In this document: positions 50,297-61,766 of the stretch, piece after piece
Layout of the letters: every line of letters starts with the position of its first letter
How positions within the stretch are numbered: position 1 is the first letter of the stretch
Source of the DNA: an uncultured Desulfovibrio sp.
Lineage (GTDB): Bacteria; Desulfobacterota; Desulfovibrionia; Desulfovibrionales; Desulfovibrionaceae
Direction of reading: 5' to 3'
NCBI GenBank assembly: GCA_900553065.1
Contig: USBZ01000001.1
Coordinates: forward strand, 76,370-140,369
DNA: 64,000 nt
The notes under the pieces: model-generated
Seen by the model: only the letters and a program-made list of their open reading frames with translations
What the model was told of the DNA's origin: nothing
Databases searched by the model: none
Made by a program: the position numbers and the translations under genes

Positions 50297-51474
50297 TGAG
50301 CGGTCACGACTCCGCCATGTCATCCCTCGGAGCCTGCCATCCCGGCGGACATCCCCTCGGCCGTCCTGCCGACGGCATGCCGGGAGGCCATCCCGCCACG
50401 GGAAAGCCCCGCTTCCTGCCCGACGGTTCTCCGAAATGTCGTCTCATCGCCTGGGAAGTGACGCGTTCCTGCAACCTGGCCTGCAAGCACTGCCGTGCCG
50501 AAGCGCATCCCGAACCCTATCCGGGAGAACTTTCCACCGAGGAAGCCAAGGCGCTCATCGACACCTTCCCGGAAGTGGGCGAGCCCATCATCATCTTCAC
50601 CGGCGGCGATCCCATGATGCGCCCCGACGTCTATGAACTGGCCGCCTACGCCCGCGACAAGGGCCTGCGCTGCGTCATGTCTCCCAACGGCACGCTCATT
50701 ACGCCGGAGTCAGCCCGCAAGATCCGGGAAGCCGGATTCCAGCGCTGCTCCATCTCCATCGACGGAGCCGACGCGGCCAGTCACGACGCCTTCCGCGGCG
50801 TTCCCGGAGCCTTCGACGCCTCCATGCGCGGCATCGAATACCTGAAGGCCGAAGGGGTGGAGTTCCAGATCAACACTACGGTGACCAAGAGCAATCTGCA
50901 TTCGTTCAAGGATATCTTCCATCTCTGCGAACGCATCGGCGCCGTGGCGTGGCACATCTTCCTGCTTGTGCCCATGGGACGGGCCGCCGAAATTCAGGAA
51001 GAGGTCATCACCGCCGAGGAATACGAGGAAGTGCTGCACTGGTTCTACGACTTCCGCAAGACGACCTCCATGCACCTCAAGGCCACCTGCGCTCCGCACT
51101 ACTACCGCATCATGCGTCAGAAGGCCCGCGAGGAAGGCGTGACCGTCAACATGGAGAACTTCGGCATGGACGCCATGACCCGCGGCTGCCTTGGCGGCAC
51201 GGGCTTCTGCTTCATCAGCCATACCGGCCAGCTCCAGCCCTGCGGCTACCTCACGCTCGACTGCGGCAACGTGCGCGACACCCCCTTCCCCGAACTCTGG
51301 AAGAAGACGCCCTGGTTCCTGAAGTTCCGCGATCAGAGCGCCTACAAGGGCAAATGCGGCGTGTGCGAATACCATAAGGTATGCGGCGGCTGCCGTGCCC
51401 GCGCCTACAGCATGACCGATGATCCCATGGCGCAGGAACCGCTGTGCCTGTACAAGCCCAAGGCGGCAAAGTAA
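50296..51474 (+). CDS. ahbD: Heme synthase AhbD (radical SAM)
   Basis: AhbD oxidatively decarboxylates the two propionates of Fe-coproporphyrin III, giving heme b. 392 residues: N-terminal Gly/His/Pro-rich stretch (CHPGGHPLGRPADG), SAM cluster CNLACKHC, FTGGDPMMRPD, SISIDGADAASHD, and the C-terminal auxiliary cluster cysteines CGYLTLDC and CGVCEYHKVCGGC. I prefer the ATG at 50296, which overlaps the hemB stop; an ATG at 50284 has its ribosome-binding signal too close. The coupled hemB-ahbD order matches Desulfovibrio heme clusters. Confidence 0.92.
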   Translation: MSGHDSAMSSLGACHPGGHPLGRPADGMPGGHPATGKPRFLPDGSPKCRLIAWEVTRSCNLACKHCRAEAHPEPYPGELSTEEAKALIDTFPEVGEPIIIFTGGDPMMRPDVYELAAYARDKGLRCVMSPNGTLITPESARKIREAGFQRCSISIDGADAASHDAFRGVPGAFDASMRGIEYLKAEGVEFQINTTVTKSNLHSFKDIFHLCERIGAVAWHIFLLVPMGRAAEIQEEVITAEEYEEVLHWFYDFRKTTSMHLKATCAPHYYRIMRQKAREEGVTVNMENFGMDAMTRGCLGGTGFCFISHTGQLQPCGYLTLDCGNVRDTPFPELWKKTPWFLKFRDQSAYKGKCGVCEYHKVCGGCRARAYSMTDDPMAQEPLCLYKPKAAK

Positions 51475-51595
51475 TTCGGAAAGCCCGCACGCTTTCCCTT
51501 CCTTCCGGCCCCGCTCCCGCAGCGGAGCCGGACCGACATTTTACGGGAACGCTCCGGCCGATGTGCCGGTTCTTCCTGACGTTCAAGGAGAACGC

Positions 51596-52063
51596 ATGGC
51601 TCAGACCGAAGTCATGGACAGCATCGACAGAAAACTTCTGGACATCATTCAGACGGCGTTTCCGCTGGTTTCCCGTCCCTATGAGGAGCTGGGCAGACAG
51701 CTCGGCATTTCCGAAGAGGAAGCGCTCTCCCGCGTGAAGGCCATGAAGGAAAAGAAGATCATCCGGAGACTGGGGGCGAACTTCCAGTCCGCCAAGCTGG
51801 GCTTCCGCTCCACGCTGTGCGGCGCTCACGTTCCCGAAGAGAAGCTCGACTCCTTCATCGCCGAAGTGAACGCCCTGCCCGGCGTCACGCACAACTACCT
51901 GCGCAACCATGAATTCAACGTCTGGTTCACGCTTATCGGCCCTTCCTGGGACGACGTGTGCGCCACGCTCAAAGACCTGGAAGAACGCACCGGCATCGCC
52001 ATCATGAACCTGCCTGCGGAAAAGCTCTTCAAGATCCGCGTGGACTTCCAGATGGAAGAATAA
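51596..52063 (+). CDS. Siroheme decarboxylase subunit (AhbA/AhbB family)
   Basis: The heterodimeric AhbA-AhbB enzyme decarboxylates siroheme to 12,18-didecarboxysiroheme. 155 residues, Lrp/AsnC-like: an HTH (YEELGRQLGISEEEALSRVKAMKEKKIIRRLG) followed by a RAM-like domain (STLCGAHVPEEKLDSFIAEVNALPGVTHNYLRNHEFNVWFTLIG). The ATG follows AAGGAG by five bases. Only one subunit of the family is encoded in this window, so the partner must lie elsewhere. I could not decide between the A and B subunits by eye. It is the third gene of hemB-ahbD-ahbA/B. Confidence 0.85.
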   Translation: MAQTEVMDSIDRKLLDIIQTAFPLVSRPYEELGRQLGISEEEALSRVKAMKEKKIIRRLGANFQSAKLGFRSTLCGAHVPEEKLDSFIAEVNALPGVTHNYLRNHEFNVWFTLIGPSWDDVCATLKDLEERTGIAIMNLPAEKLFKIRVDFQMEE

Positions 52064-52414
52064 GCAACAGGCGGGGAAGGAGGAAACCTTTTGAAAAAAT
52101 TTCCCTCCTTCCCTATTCTCTCTTCAAAACTTTTCATCTGTAATGTTATGAGGCGGTCACGGCACGGGCGTTTCTCAAAAGGAGCAGACCGTCTCGACTG
52201 AACATAAAAAGTCGGTGTCTTGCGGCGCAGACGAGCATACTCTCCAGGGATGCAGGAAAGAACGGGATACCGCGTCAGGGCAGGTCCCGCGTCCGCATTC
52301 CGCACTTGCCGATGCCGACCGTGCCCATCTGTGACGCTCTCTCTTTACATTGACAGGCATCATTCTCTCCTGTACGCTTTATTATTCCGCGTACCTTGTC
52401 ACAGGGGAGCCGAC
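52064..52414. other. Intergenic region between the heme genes and the DUF169 gene
   Basis: It holds a long imperfect hairpin (GGGAAGGAGG, 52076-52085, with CCTCCTTCCC, 52104-52113) after the siroheme decarboxylase gene but without a T-tract, so a weak or Rho-assisted end. Its last 70 bases carry the DUF169 promoter. Between them I see no gene. Confidence 0.55.
52350..52378 (+). promoter_or_regulatory. Promoter of the DUF169 gene
   Basis: TTGACA (52350-52355), 17-base spacer, TACGCT (52373-52378), 37 bases upstream of the ATG at 52415. Confidence 0.68.
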
Positions 52415-53188
52415 ATGCTTGACTTTAAACGCCTTCAGGACATGTTCGACCTGCTCGGCTGCGAAGAGCCGCTGGGCATCAGCTATACCGGGAACGCGCC
52501 CGAAGGCTCCATCACTCCCGCTCCCGAGGCGGGACACGCCTGCATCATCAACTACCTCCGCATGGCGCGGGCCAGAAAAACCTGCGTGCATTTTTCCGCC
52601 GATGTCAGAAGCTGTATGGGCGGCTGGGTCTATCTCGGGTATCAGCTTCCCGTGCCGGAACGAATCCTCCAGTTCGTGACCACGGGCTGGGAGGGAAGGG
52701 AAGGCGAGCGCTATCTTCCTTCTCCGGAATCCATGCGCCGCTTCTTCAAAGACATGGACATTCAACCGGCTCCGGCGCCCTTCTGTGTGGCAAAACCGCT
52801 GTCGTTTTTCGAAGGTGAGGAAGATCCGCTTCTGGTCACCTTCCATTGCCGGGGCGAAGTGCTCACGGGCCTGACCATGCTCGCCGGATTCGCGCTCGAC
52901 GACCATGATGCCGTGGCCATGCCTTTCGGTTCCGGCTGCGCCAATATTTTCGCATGGCCGCTCAGCTACCGCCGCAAAGGCCTGAAAAAGGCCGTCGTCG
53001 GAGGTTCCGATCCGTCCTGCCGCCCCTTCATGGGCGTGGACGAGCTATCCTTCACCGTGACGACGGATATTCTCATAGCCATGCAGAATGCGTTCCCCGC
53101 CTCCTTCCTCACCGGAAAAACATGGACCGGAGTGCGTAAAAAAATAGAGCGCAGCAGAAAAATCTGGGAAGACGCCGGAAACAGATAA
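52415..53188 (+). CDS. DUF169 family protein
   Basis: 257 residues matching the DUF169 pattern: an N-terminal LGCEEPLGISYTGNAP, CIINYLRMARARKTCVHFSAD, CMGGWVYLGY, LAGFALDDHDAVAMPFGSGCAN and FMGVDELSFTVTTDIL. The function of the family is not established. Several cysteines (near residues 44, 57, 68, 155, 172 and 200) suggest a metal or redox site. No signal peptide, so cytoplasmic. GGGGAG precedes the ATG by five bases. It has its own promoter, next to the heme genes. Confidence 0.8.
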   Translation: MLDFKRLQDMFDLLGCEEPLGISYTGNAPEGSITPAPEAGHACIINYLRMARARKTCVHFSADVRSCMGGWVYLGYQLPVPERILQFVTTGWEGREGERYLPSPESMRRFFKDMDIQPAPAPFCVAKPLSFFEGEEDPLLVTFHCRGEVLTGLTMLAGFALDDHDAVAMPFGSGCANIFAWPLSYRRKGLKKAVVGGSDPSCRPFMGVDELSFTVTTDILIAMQNAFPASFLTGKTWTGVRKKIERSRKIWEDAGNR

Positions 53189-53449
53189 GGCGTCATTCCA
53201 AGGCTCTCGGCGGCCGCTCCTGCCGGGGGATACGCCGGGCTTAATCGCCCTTTCGCTCCCTCAAGGCCGCCGCGCCGCCCCCGGGGAAAATTTTCCGGAG
53301 GCATGATTTAGAGCTTTCTTTCCCGGAGGGGATCAAGTATAAGAGGCAGAAACGCAATGCGTCATCGGGGTGCCTTTCCGCTGAAGACCGGGCTGAAGGG
53401 TGCGTTTATTATTTTAAATTTCCTATCATCTTCATAGAAGGGCTGATTC

Positions 53450-55099
53450 ATGAAAACCAAGTTCATTTTTGTTACCGGCGGTGTGCTTTCCTCTCTCGGT
53501 AAAGGCCTGGCCTCGGCATCGCTGGGCGCGCTTCTGAAGGCCCGCGGACTTTCCGTGACCATCCAGAAGCTCGACCCCTACATCAATGTCGACCCCGGCA
53601 CCATGAACCCCTTCCAGCACGGTGAAGTCTACGTCACCGACGACGGCGCCGAAACCGACCTCGACCTCGGCCACTATGAACGCTACCTCGACGTTTCCCT
53701 CTCCCAGAACAACAACACCACCTCCGGACGCATCTACTACAACGTCATCAACAAGGAACGCCGCGGCGACTACCTCGGCGGCACCGTACAGGTGATTCCT
53801 CACATCACCGACGAAATCAAGCGCACCATTCTGAGCCTGACCGAAGGCGACAACGCGCCCGACGTAGCCATCATCGAAATCGGCGGCACCGTGGGCGACA
53901 TCGAAGGCCTGCCCTTCCTCGAAGCCATCCGCCAGCTCCGTTCCGACATCGGCCGCAATCATTGCCTGAACATTCATCTCACCCTCGTGCCCTATCTGCA
54001 CGCCGCCGGCGAATACAAGACCAAGCCCACGCAGCACAGCGTGAAGGAACTGCTTTCCATCGGCATTCAGCCCGACATCATTCTCTGCCGCTGCGAACAG
54101 ACTATTCCTTCCGACCTCAAGAAGAAGATCGCCCTTTTCTGCAACGTGGACGAAGATGCCGTGTTCACCTCCGTGGACGTGAAGAACGTTTACGGCGTGC
54201 CGCTCAAGTTCTATGAAGAAGGCTTCGACCAGAAGGTGGCCATCATGCTGCGCCTGCCCGCGCGCAATGCCGACCTTTCCGGCTGGATCAAGCTCATGAA
54301 TGACTTCGACGAAGCCGCCAAGAACAAGGTGACCATCGCCATCGTGGGCAAGTACGTCGACCTCAAGGAAGCCTACAAGAGCCTGCATGAAGCCCTCGTG
54401 CATGCCGGTGTGGCCAACCATGTGTCCGTCAATCTGAAGTACGTCAATTCCGAAGAAGTCACTGCCGAAAACGCGGCAGCCACCTTCAAGGGCTGCGACG
54501 GCATTCTGGTGCCCGGCGGCTTCGGCTACCGCGGCGTGGAAGGCAAGATTGAAGCCATCCGCTATGCCCGTGAACACAAGGTGCCCTTCTTCGGCATCTG
54601 CCTCGGCATGCAGTGCGCCGTCATCGAATTCGCCCGCCATGTGGCCGGCCTTTCCAAGGCCAACTCCGAAGAATTCGATCCGCTTACCGATGAAAAGGTC
54701 ATCTATCTCATGACCGAATGGTACGACTTCCGCAAGAACGCCGTGGAAGTGCGCGACGAAGCCAGCAACAAGGGCGGCACGCTCCGTCTCGGTGCCTACC
54801 CCTGCACCCTGCTTCCCGGCACCAGGGCCGCCGAAGCTTACAAGCAGGAAAACATCTCCGAACGTCACCGCCATCGTTATGAATTCAACAACGCCTTCCG
54901 CGAAACCCTCAGCCAGCACGGCATGGTGTTCAGCGGAACCTCTCCCGACGGCACTCTCGTGGAAATCGTGGAACTGCCCGACCATCCCTGGTTCGTGGGC
55001 TGCCAGTTCCATCCCGAATTCAAGTCCCGTCCCATGCACGCCCATCCGCTCTTCCATGACTTCATTGCTGCCGCCATCAAGCAGTCCAAGAAGAAGTAG
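53450..55099 (+). CDS. pyrG: CTP synthase
   Basis: Aminates UTP to CTP with glutamine and ATP. 549 residues: the N-terminal amidoligase domain (KFIFVTGGVLSSLGKGLASASLG, KLDPYINVDPGTMNPFQHGEV) and a C-terminal class I glutamine amidotransferase with the nucleophile in GICLGMQCA, and His and Glu in CQFHPEF. Codon use is very biased, with mostly C-ending codons, which suggests high expression. It stands alone, with a 261-base leader region and a perfect terminator. Together with pyrKD it gives two pyrimidine steps in this window. Confidence 0.97.
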   Translation: MKTKFIFVTGGVLSSLGKGLASASLGALLKARGLSVTIQKLDPYINVDPGTMNPFQHGEVYVTDDGAETDLDLGHYERYLDVSLSQNNNTTSGRIYYNVINKERRGDYLGGTVQVIPHITDEIKRTILSLTEGDNAPDVAIIEIGGTVGDIEGLPFLEAIRQLRSDIGRNHCLNIHLTLVPYLHAAGEYKTKPTQHSVKELLSIGIQPDIILCRCEQTIPSDLKKKIALFCNVDEDAVFTSVDVKNVYGVPLKFYEEGFDQKVAIMLRLPARNADLSGWIKLMNDFDEAAKNKVTIAIVGKYVDLKEAYKSLHEALVHAGVANHVSVNLKYVNSEEVTAENAAATFKGCDGILVPGGFGYRGVEGKIEAIRYAREHKVPFFGICLGMQCAVIEFARHVAGLSKANSEEFDPLTDEKVIYLMTEWYDFRKNAVEVRDEASNKGGTLRLGAYPCTLLPGTRAAEAYKQENISERHRHRYEFNNAFRETLSQHGMVFSGTSPDGTLVEIVELPDHPWFVGCQFHPEFKSRPMHAHPLFHDFIAAAIKQSKKK

Positions 55100-55128
55100 C
55101 GCTCTCGGCAGCATGGCCCGCATATGAA

Positions 55129-55172
55129 GAAAAGAGGGACGGAAGCAACAGCTTCCGTCCCTCTTTCTTTTT
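55129..55172 (+). terminator. pyrG terminator
   Basis: AAAGAGGGACGGAAGC-AACA-GCTTCCGTCCCTCTTT: a perfect 16-bp stem, then CTTTTT, 31 bases after the stop. Confidence 0.96.
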
Positions 55173-55242
55173 GTCCGTGTACGGCCGACGCGGGCGTCGC
55201 CCGGCACATAACCTTCCGGGCAATGGAAGACCGCCCGTGTGT

Positions 55243-55761
55243 CTACAACTGCTTTTCAAAAAAAATCAGATGCTCGGAGATGGCGCCTTCAAACAAAACT
55301 TCCGTCTTTCCGGCATAACGGAATCCCAGCTTGCGGTACAGTCCCGCCGCCGGGGCATTTCCTTCCCATGTATCCAGACGCATGACCTTGCAGCCTCTCC
55401 GGGCGGATTCCTCCAGCGCAAACTCGACCATACGCCGCCCTGCTCCCTTTCCTGCCTGAGACGGCGGCACACACAGCGTATGAATGACCATCACCTCGTC
55501 CGGCCCGGCAGGATACTCCCAGGCAATGGAAGCATACGACTCAAGCTGCACGTTGTTGAGAAGCATGCTGGCGCACAACTCGCCGTTCTCCTCCATCACG
55601 AACAGGGAACCTTCCGCCACGCCTCTCTCCGCCACGGCTCTTGTGGGATAGACGCCCATCTTCCAGTTCGTGCTGCTGCCGTGCGCCTGTTCAAAGGCAA
55701 GAAGCTCGTCATACTGACGCGTCACCGCGTCGATATCTCTGTCCGTCCCTCGGCGTATCAT
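55243..55761 (-). CDS. GNAT-family N-acetyltransferase
   Basis: 172 residues with the GNAT fold: MIRRGTDRDIDAVTRQYDELLAFEQ, a beta-hairpin region (SLFVMEENGELCASMLLN), the acetyl-CoA loop QAGKGAGRRMV and the later LYRKLGFRYAGKTEV. The substrate is unknown; the start of the family resembles enzymes acting on amino acids or small molecules rather than on ribosomal proteins. The ATG at 55761 follows GAGGGG by six bases; an upstream in-frame codon nine residues earlier is rejected. Single gene between pyrG and secA, on the opposite strand to pyrG, sharing its bidirectional region. Confidence 0.82.
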   Translation of the reverse strand: MIRRGTDRDIDAVTRQYDELLAFEQAHGSSTNWKMGVYPTRAVAERGVAEGSLFVMEENGELCASMLLNNVQLESYASIAWEYPAGPDEVMVIHTLCVPPSQAGKGAGRRMVEFALEESARRGCKVMRLDTWEGNAPAAGLYRKLGFRYAGKTEVLFEGAISEHLIFFEKQL

Positions 55762-56086
55762 GTCGTTCCCCTCTTTCTGCAGGATCATTTTCCATACGCG
55801 CAGATATCAACGAAAAGTTCCGTCCGTCGCCGATGCAAAAAGACCGGGCGTTCAAAGCGGCAGAAACCTTTCCCCATACTTCGCGCAAACATGAAGCGCC
55901 CCGCAGCCTGAATGAGCCGCAGGGCGCTTCCAACCTTCAAAACAGATGATGCGTATTTCGTCTTCCGCCCATCAGACAGGCGCAGGCATATCCGTGAAGC
56001 GATCGACTTTTTTCCGGCCGAACCGGCACCGATGAAACGTCATTCTTGCGGAATGTCATGGTCAGGCGGCGCCGTTCAGTCATGGC

Positions 56087-58798
<2,712 letters not shown>

Positions 58799-59077
58799 GA
58801 GAATCTCCAGAGAAAGTCGTTGGAACAAGGCAGAAGATAAGTCATGCCTTTGTGTTTGGCAAATGGTCACCGGGGACTTTTTTCCATATTTTCCTCCCGG
58901 CGGAACGATTTTGTCCATCGCATGGCCGCTTTCTGTCTGAACGTCATCCGAAAGCGTGCCCTTTATCCTCAACCGCCGTCATGCTGGACAAAACGACGCT
59001 CCTGTCTCATGATGTGAAGGATTTCCTTTTCCCGCAGGCAGCCAGCATCTGCCCGCCTTCTTTTTCAGGCAGAAAAC

Positions 59078-59803
59078 ATGGTCAGAAAATATCGCCCTCT
59101 TTTGGTGTTCCTGAGCGTGCTTGTCATGGCCGCTCTCATGCAAGGCTGTTCTACCAGAAATACCGGGTATCTGAACGGCAAATACCGGGGGACCAGTCCC
59201 TACACGGTGCGCGGCAAGACCTACTACCCGCTGAAATCCGCCCAGAACTTCGTGGAAACCGGAACGGCATCCTGGTACGGCCCGGGATTCCACGGCAAGA
59301 AGACCTCCAACGGCGAACGCTACAATCAGAACGCCATGACGGCGGCCCACAAGCTTCTGCCTTTCGGTACGCGACTTCGCGTGACCAATCTGGAAAACGG
59401 CAGAGTGACGGAAGTGCGCATCAACGACCGCGGTCCTTTTGTCGGCAGCCGCATCATTGATCTGTCCCGTGCCGCGGCAAAAGAACTCGGCATGCTGAAC
59501 CAGGGAACGGCAAGAGTGCGCCTCGTTGCGCTGGAAGACGGCAACGCTCCCGCCGTTCTCACGCCGGACGGCGACATGCTCGGCCTCTTCTACATTCAGA
59601 TAGGCTCCTTCCGCGAACTTCCCCGCGCCACCTATCTTGCCGACTTCATGCGCACGCAGGGTTACGGCTGCCGCATATCCAGACATGACGGCAACGACCT
59701 TCACTTCGTCCAGCTCGGTCCCTATCATTCCCGCTCTCTCGCAGAACGGGAGGCTCGCAAACTGAGCCTCCGCTATCGCGATCTTTTCGTCATTGCAGAA
59801 TAA
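59078..59803 (+). CDS. rlpA: Septal-ring lytic transglycosylase RlpA (lipoprotein with SPOR domain)
   Basis: RlpA cleaves denuded peptidoglycan strands at the septum. 241 residues: a lipoprotein signal (LVMAALMQGC, Cys about 24), a double-psi beta-barrel RlpA domain (ETGTASWYGPGFHGKKTSNGERYNQNAMTAAH, TRLRVTNLENGR, INDRGPFVGSRIIDLSRAAA) and a C-terminal SPOR domain (LFYIQIGSFRELPRATYLADFM, HFVQLGPYHSRSLAERE). The aspartate of RGPF is the predicted catalytic region. The sigma-54 activator gene follows after 15 bases, which suggests co-transcription. Confidence 0.93.
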   Translation: MVRKYRPLLVFLSVLVMAALMQGCSTRNTGYLNGKYRGTSPYTVRGKTYYPLKSAQNFVETGTASWYGPGFHGKKTSNGERYNQNAMTAAHKLLPFGTRLRVTNLENGRVTEVRINDRGPFVGSRIIDLSRAAAKELGMLNQGTARVRLVALEDGNAPAVLTPDGDMLGLFYIQIGSFRELPRATYLADFMRTQGYGCRISRHDGNDLHFVQLGPYHSRSLAEREARKLSLRYRDLFVIAE

Positions 59804-59818
59804 CCTTCCGGAGTCACC

Positions 59819-61513
59819 ATGCCCATGCCCTTCGACGATATGCACGAAAAGAAGACGGAACGCTCCGGAGCCGCCCTCAACCTGAGCGATGAAGAGCTGA
59901 CGCTCTGCGCAAAATCCTGCGTGCTTCTGAACCAACAGATAGGCATAGGCTCCGCGCTCACCTATCTTTTCGGCATGCTGAGCGAACATTTTCCCCTTAC
60001 CCGCATTTTCTGCGGCTTCCGACGCTACAAGACGGCCAGCTTCACGCCTCTGGCCGACACCCTTTCCGACACGCACAACCGCGTGAGAACGCTCGCCACC
60101 ACCGACTTCACGCAGGAGCAGATCAATCTGCTCATGGGATCCGACTCCCTGCGCCCCTACACCATCAACAACGCCCTCATGCTCAAGAACGCGCAGACGA
60201 GCCTGCGCGAAGAGGACATGGGTTCCTACCTTCGCATACCGCTGTTCACCGTAGGCGAAGCCACCTTCCAGCTCATCTTCTGCTCCAACATCGCCAATAC
60301 TTTCTCCCGTGAGTTGGTGGACAAGCTGATCCTTCTTACCACTCCTCTCGGCGAAAGCCTGCGCGAAGACTTCATGGCCACCGGAGCCGTGCGTTCCGCC
60401 GAAAAAATAGGCAATCCCGGCGGCAGCGCCTCAAACCGGCTGCGCGCAATGAAGGGAATGCACGACCTCTACATTCAGCTGGAACAGGCCGCCGCCACCG
60501 ACTGCACCGTGCTCATTCTCGGCGAAACGGGCACGGGCAAGGAGCTCGTGGCCAACGCTGTGCAGGAACTTTCCCTCCGTTCAAGCCGTCCGTTCGTCAA
60601 GGTGAACTGCGGCGCCATCAACGAGCAGCTCGTAGACAGCGAACTCTTCGGCCATGAGCGGGGAGCCTTCACCGGAGCCTACGGCGCCCACACGGGCTAT
60701 TTTGAAGCAGCCAACGGCGGCACCGTCTTTCTGGACGAAATCGGCGATCTGCCTCTTTCCATGCAGGCACGACTGCTGCGCGTGCTCGATCAGCGCGAAG
60801 TACGCAAGGTCGGCAGCGCCCACGCCATCCCTCTGGACATACGCGTCATCGCCGCCACCCACAGGGATCTTCTGACCATGGTGCGTCAGGGAAAATTCCG
60901 TGAGGACCTGTGGTACCGACTCAACGTCTGTGTGCTTCATGTGCCTCCCCTGCGCGCTCACCGCAGCGACATTCCCGCGCTTGCCCGGCTCTTTCTCATA
61001 GAAAAGTCCAAGGCCATCGGCGTGAACTTTCCCAGTCTTACGGCGGAGCAGCTGGAAAAGCTCTGTCAGCACAACTGGCCCGGCAACGTACGCGAACTGG
61101 AACACCTCATGGAAAGACTGCTGGTCCGCCTCAGAGGCGGAAACTTCAAGCTCGACGACGTGCTTAACAGAGAGCTGGAACACATTCACAGGATGGACAG
61201 GCGGATACCGGCTGCAGATATTCCCGTGTCTGCTTCCGGGGGGGAACACTTCGTCTGCCCCTTCTCGGGAACGTCTCCCGAACGGAAGGAAGCCGCGCCT
61301 GCCTCAGATCTGTGGAACGGCCCGGTGGCCCTGCATAACCTGCTCCGCACCACGCCGTGGCCGTCGCTGAAGGAGCTCACGGAAAGCTACATCGACGACG
61401 CGCTGCGCCACACCAGAGGACGCATCGGCGGAGACGACGGCGCAGCCGCCCTGCTCAACGTCCATCCCAACACCCTCAGAGTACGGCGTCAGAAGAAAAA
61501 CCTCGCCGGATGA
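59819..61513 (+). CDS. Sigma-54-dependent transcriptional activator with an N-terminal GAF-like sensor
   Basis: 564 residues. The N-terminal 190 residues resemble a GAF sensor (LTYLFGMLSEHFPLTRIFCGFRR, SYLRIPLFTVGEATFQLIFCS). The AAA+ domain has Walker A GETGTGKE (about 234), the sigma-54 contact motif GAFTGA (about 281), Walker B GGTVFLDEIGDLPLSMQARLLRVLD and RHR-like sensor regions (NWPGNVRELEHLMERLL). The C-terminus has a Fis-type HTH (AALLNVHPNTLRVRRQKKNL). A 90-residue disordered insert lies between AAA+ and HTH. Without a receiver domain it is likely controlled by a bound small ligand. It starts 15 bases after rlpA. Target promoters unknown; the transporter convergent to it is one candidate. 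Confidence 0.87.
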   Translation: MPMPFDDMHEKKTERSGAALNLSDEELTLCAKSCVLLNQQIGIGSALTYLFGMLSEHFPLTRIFCGFRRYKTASFTPLADTLSDTHNRVRTLATTDFTQEQINLLMGSDSLRPYTINNALMLKNAQTSLREEDMGSYLRIPLFTVGEATFQLIFCSNIANTFSRELVDKLILLTTPLGESLREDFMATGAVRSAEKIGNPGGSASNRLRAMKGMHDLYIQLEQAAATDCTVLILGETGTGKELVANAVQELSLRSSRPFVKVNCGAINEQLVDSELFGHERGAFTGAYGAHTGYFEAANGGTVFLDEIGDLPLSMQARLLRVLDQREVRKVGSAHAIPLDIRVIAATHRDLLTMVRQGKFREDLWYRLNVCVLHVPPLRAHRSDIPALARLFLIEKSKAIGVNFPSLTAEQLEKLCQHNWPGNVRELEHLMERLLVRLRGGNFKLDDVLNRELEHIHRMDRRIPAADIPVSASGGEHFVCPFSGTSPERKEAAPASDLWNGPVALHNLLRTTPWPSLKELTESYIDDALRHTRGRIGGDDGAAALLNVHPNTLRVRRQKKNLAG

Positions 61514-61703
61514 CGATACCGGATCCTCTGCGAAACGCCGCTTCCGGCGAAGCAGTCCGGTCCCTTCCGGAAACGTCCGGCTTCACGCCCTTTCCCCGGC
61601 TCTTTTGACAGCGCGGGCGCTCTTCTGCCGCCCACCGCAGCACCGGGAGACCAAACAGTAAACGACCTTCCCGTGCAACACCGCCCCCCTGCCGCATGCA
61701 TGC

Positions 61704-61740
61704 AAAAGGCCCGCGCCGTTCGAAAACGACGCGGGCCTTC
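61704..61740 (-). terminator. Terminator of the DASS transporter gene
   Basis: Minus strand AAGGCCCGCG, a 14-base loop and CGCGGGCCTT followed by TT, 27 bases past the stop. It also lies 190 bases beyond the sigma-54 activator gene on the other strand. Confidence 0.85.
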
Positions 61741-61766
61741 ATCTTCAGGCCTTCAGCCCGACGGGA

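Noticed and set aside
53432..55207. 591-codon open frame on the minus strand across pyrG
   Set aside because: Shadow of pyrG caused by biased codons; crosses the pyrG terminator.
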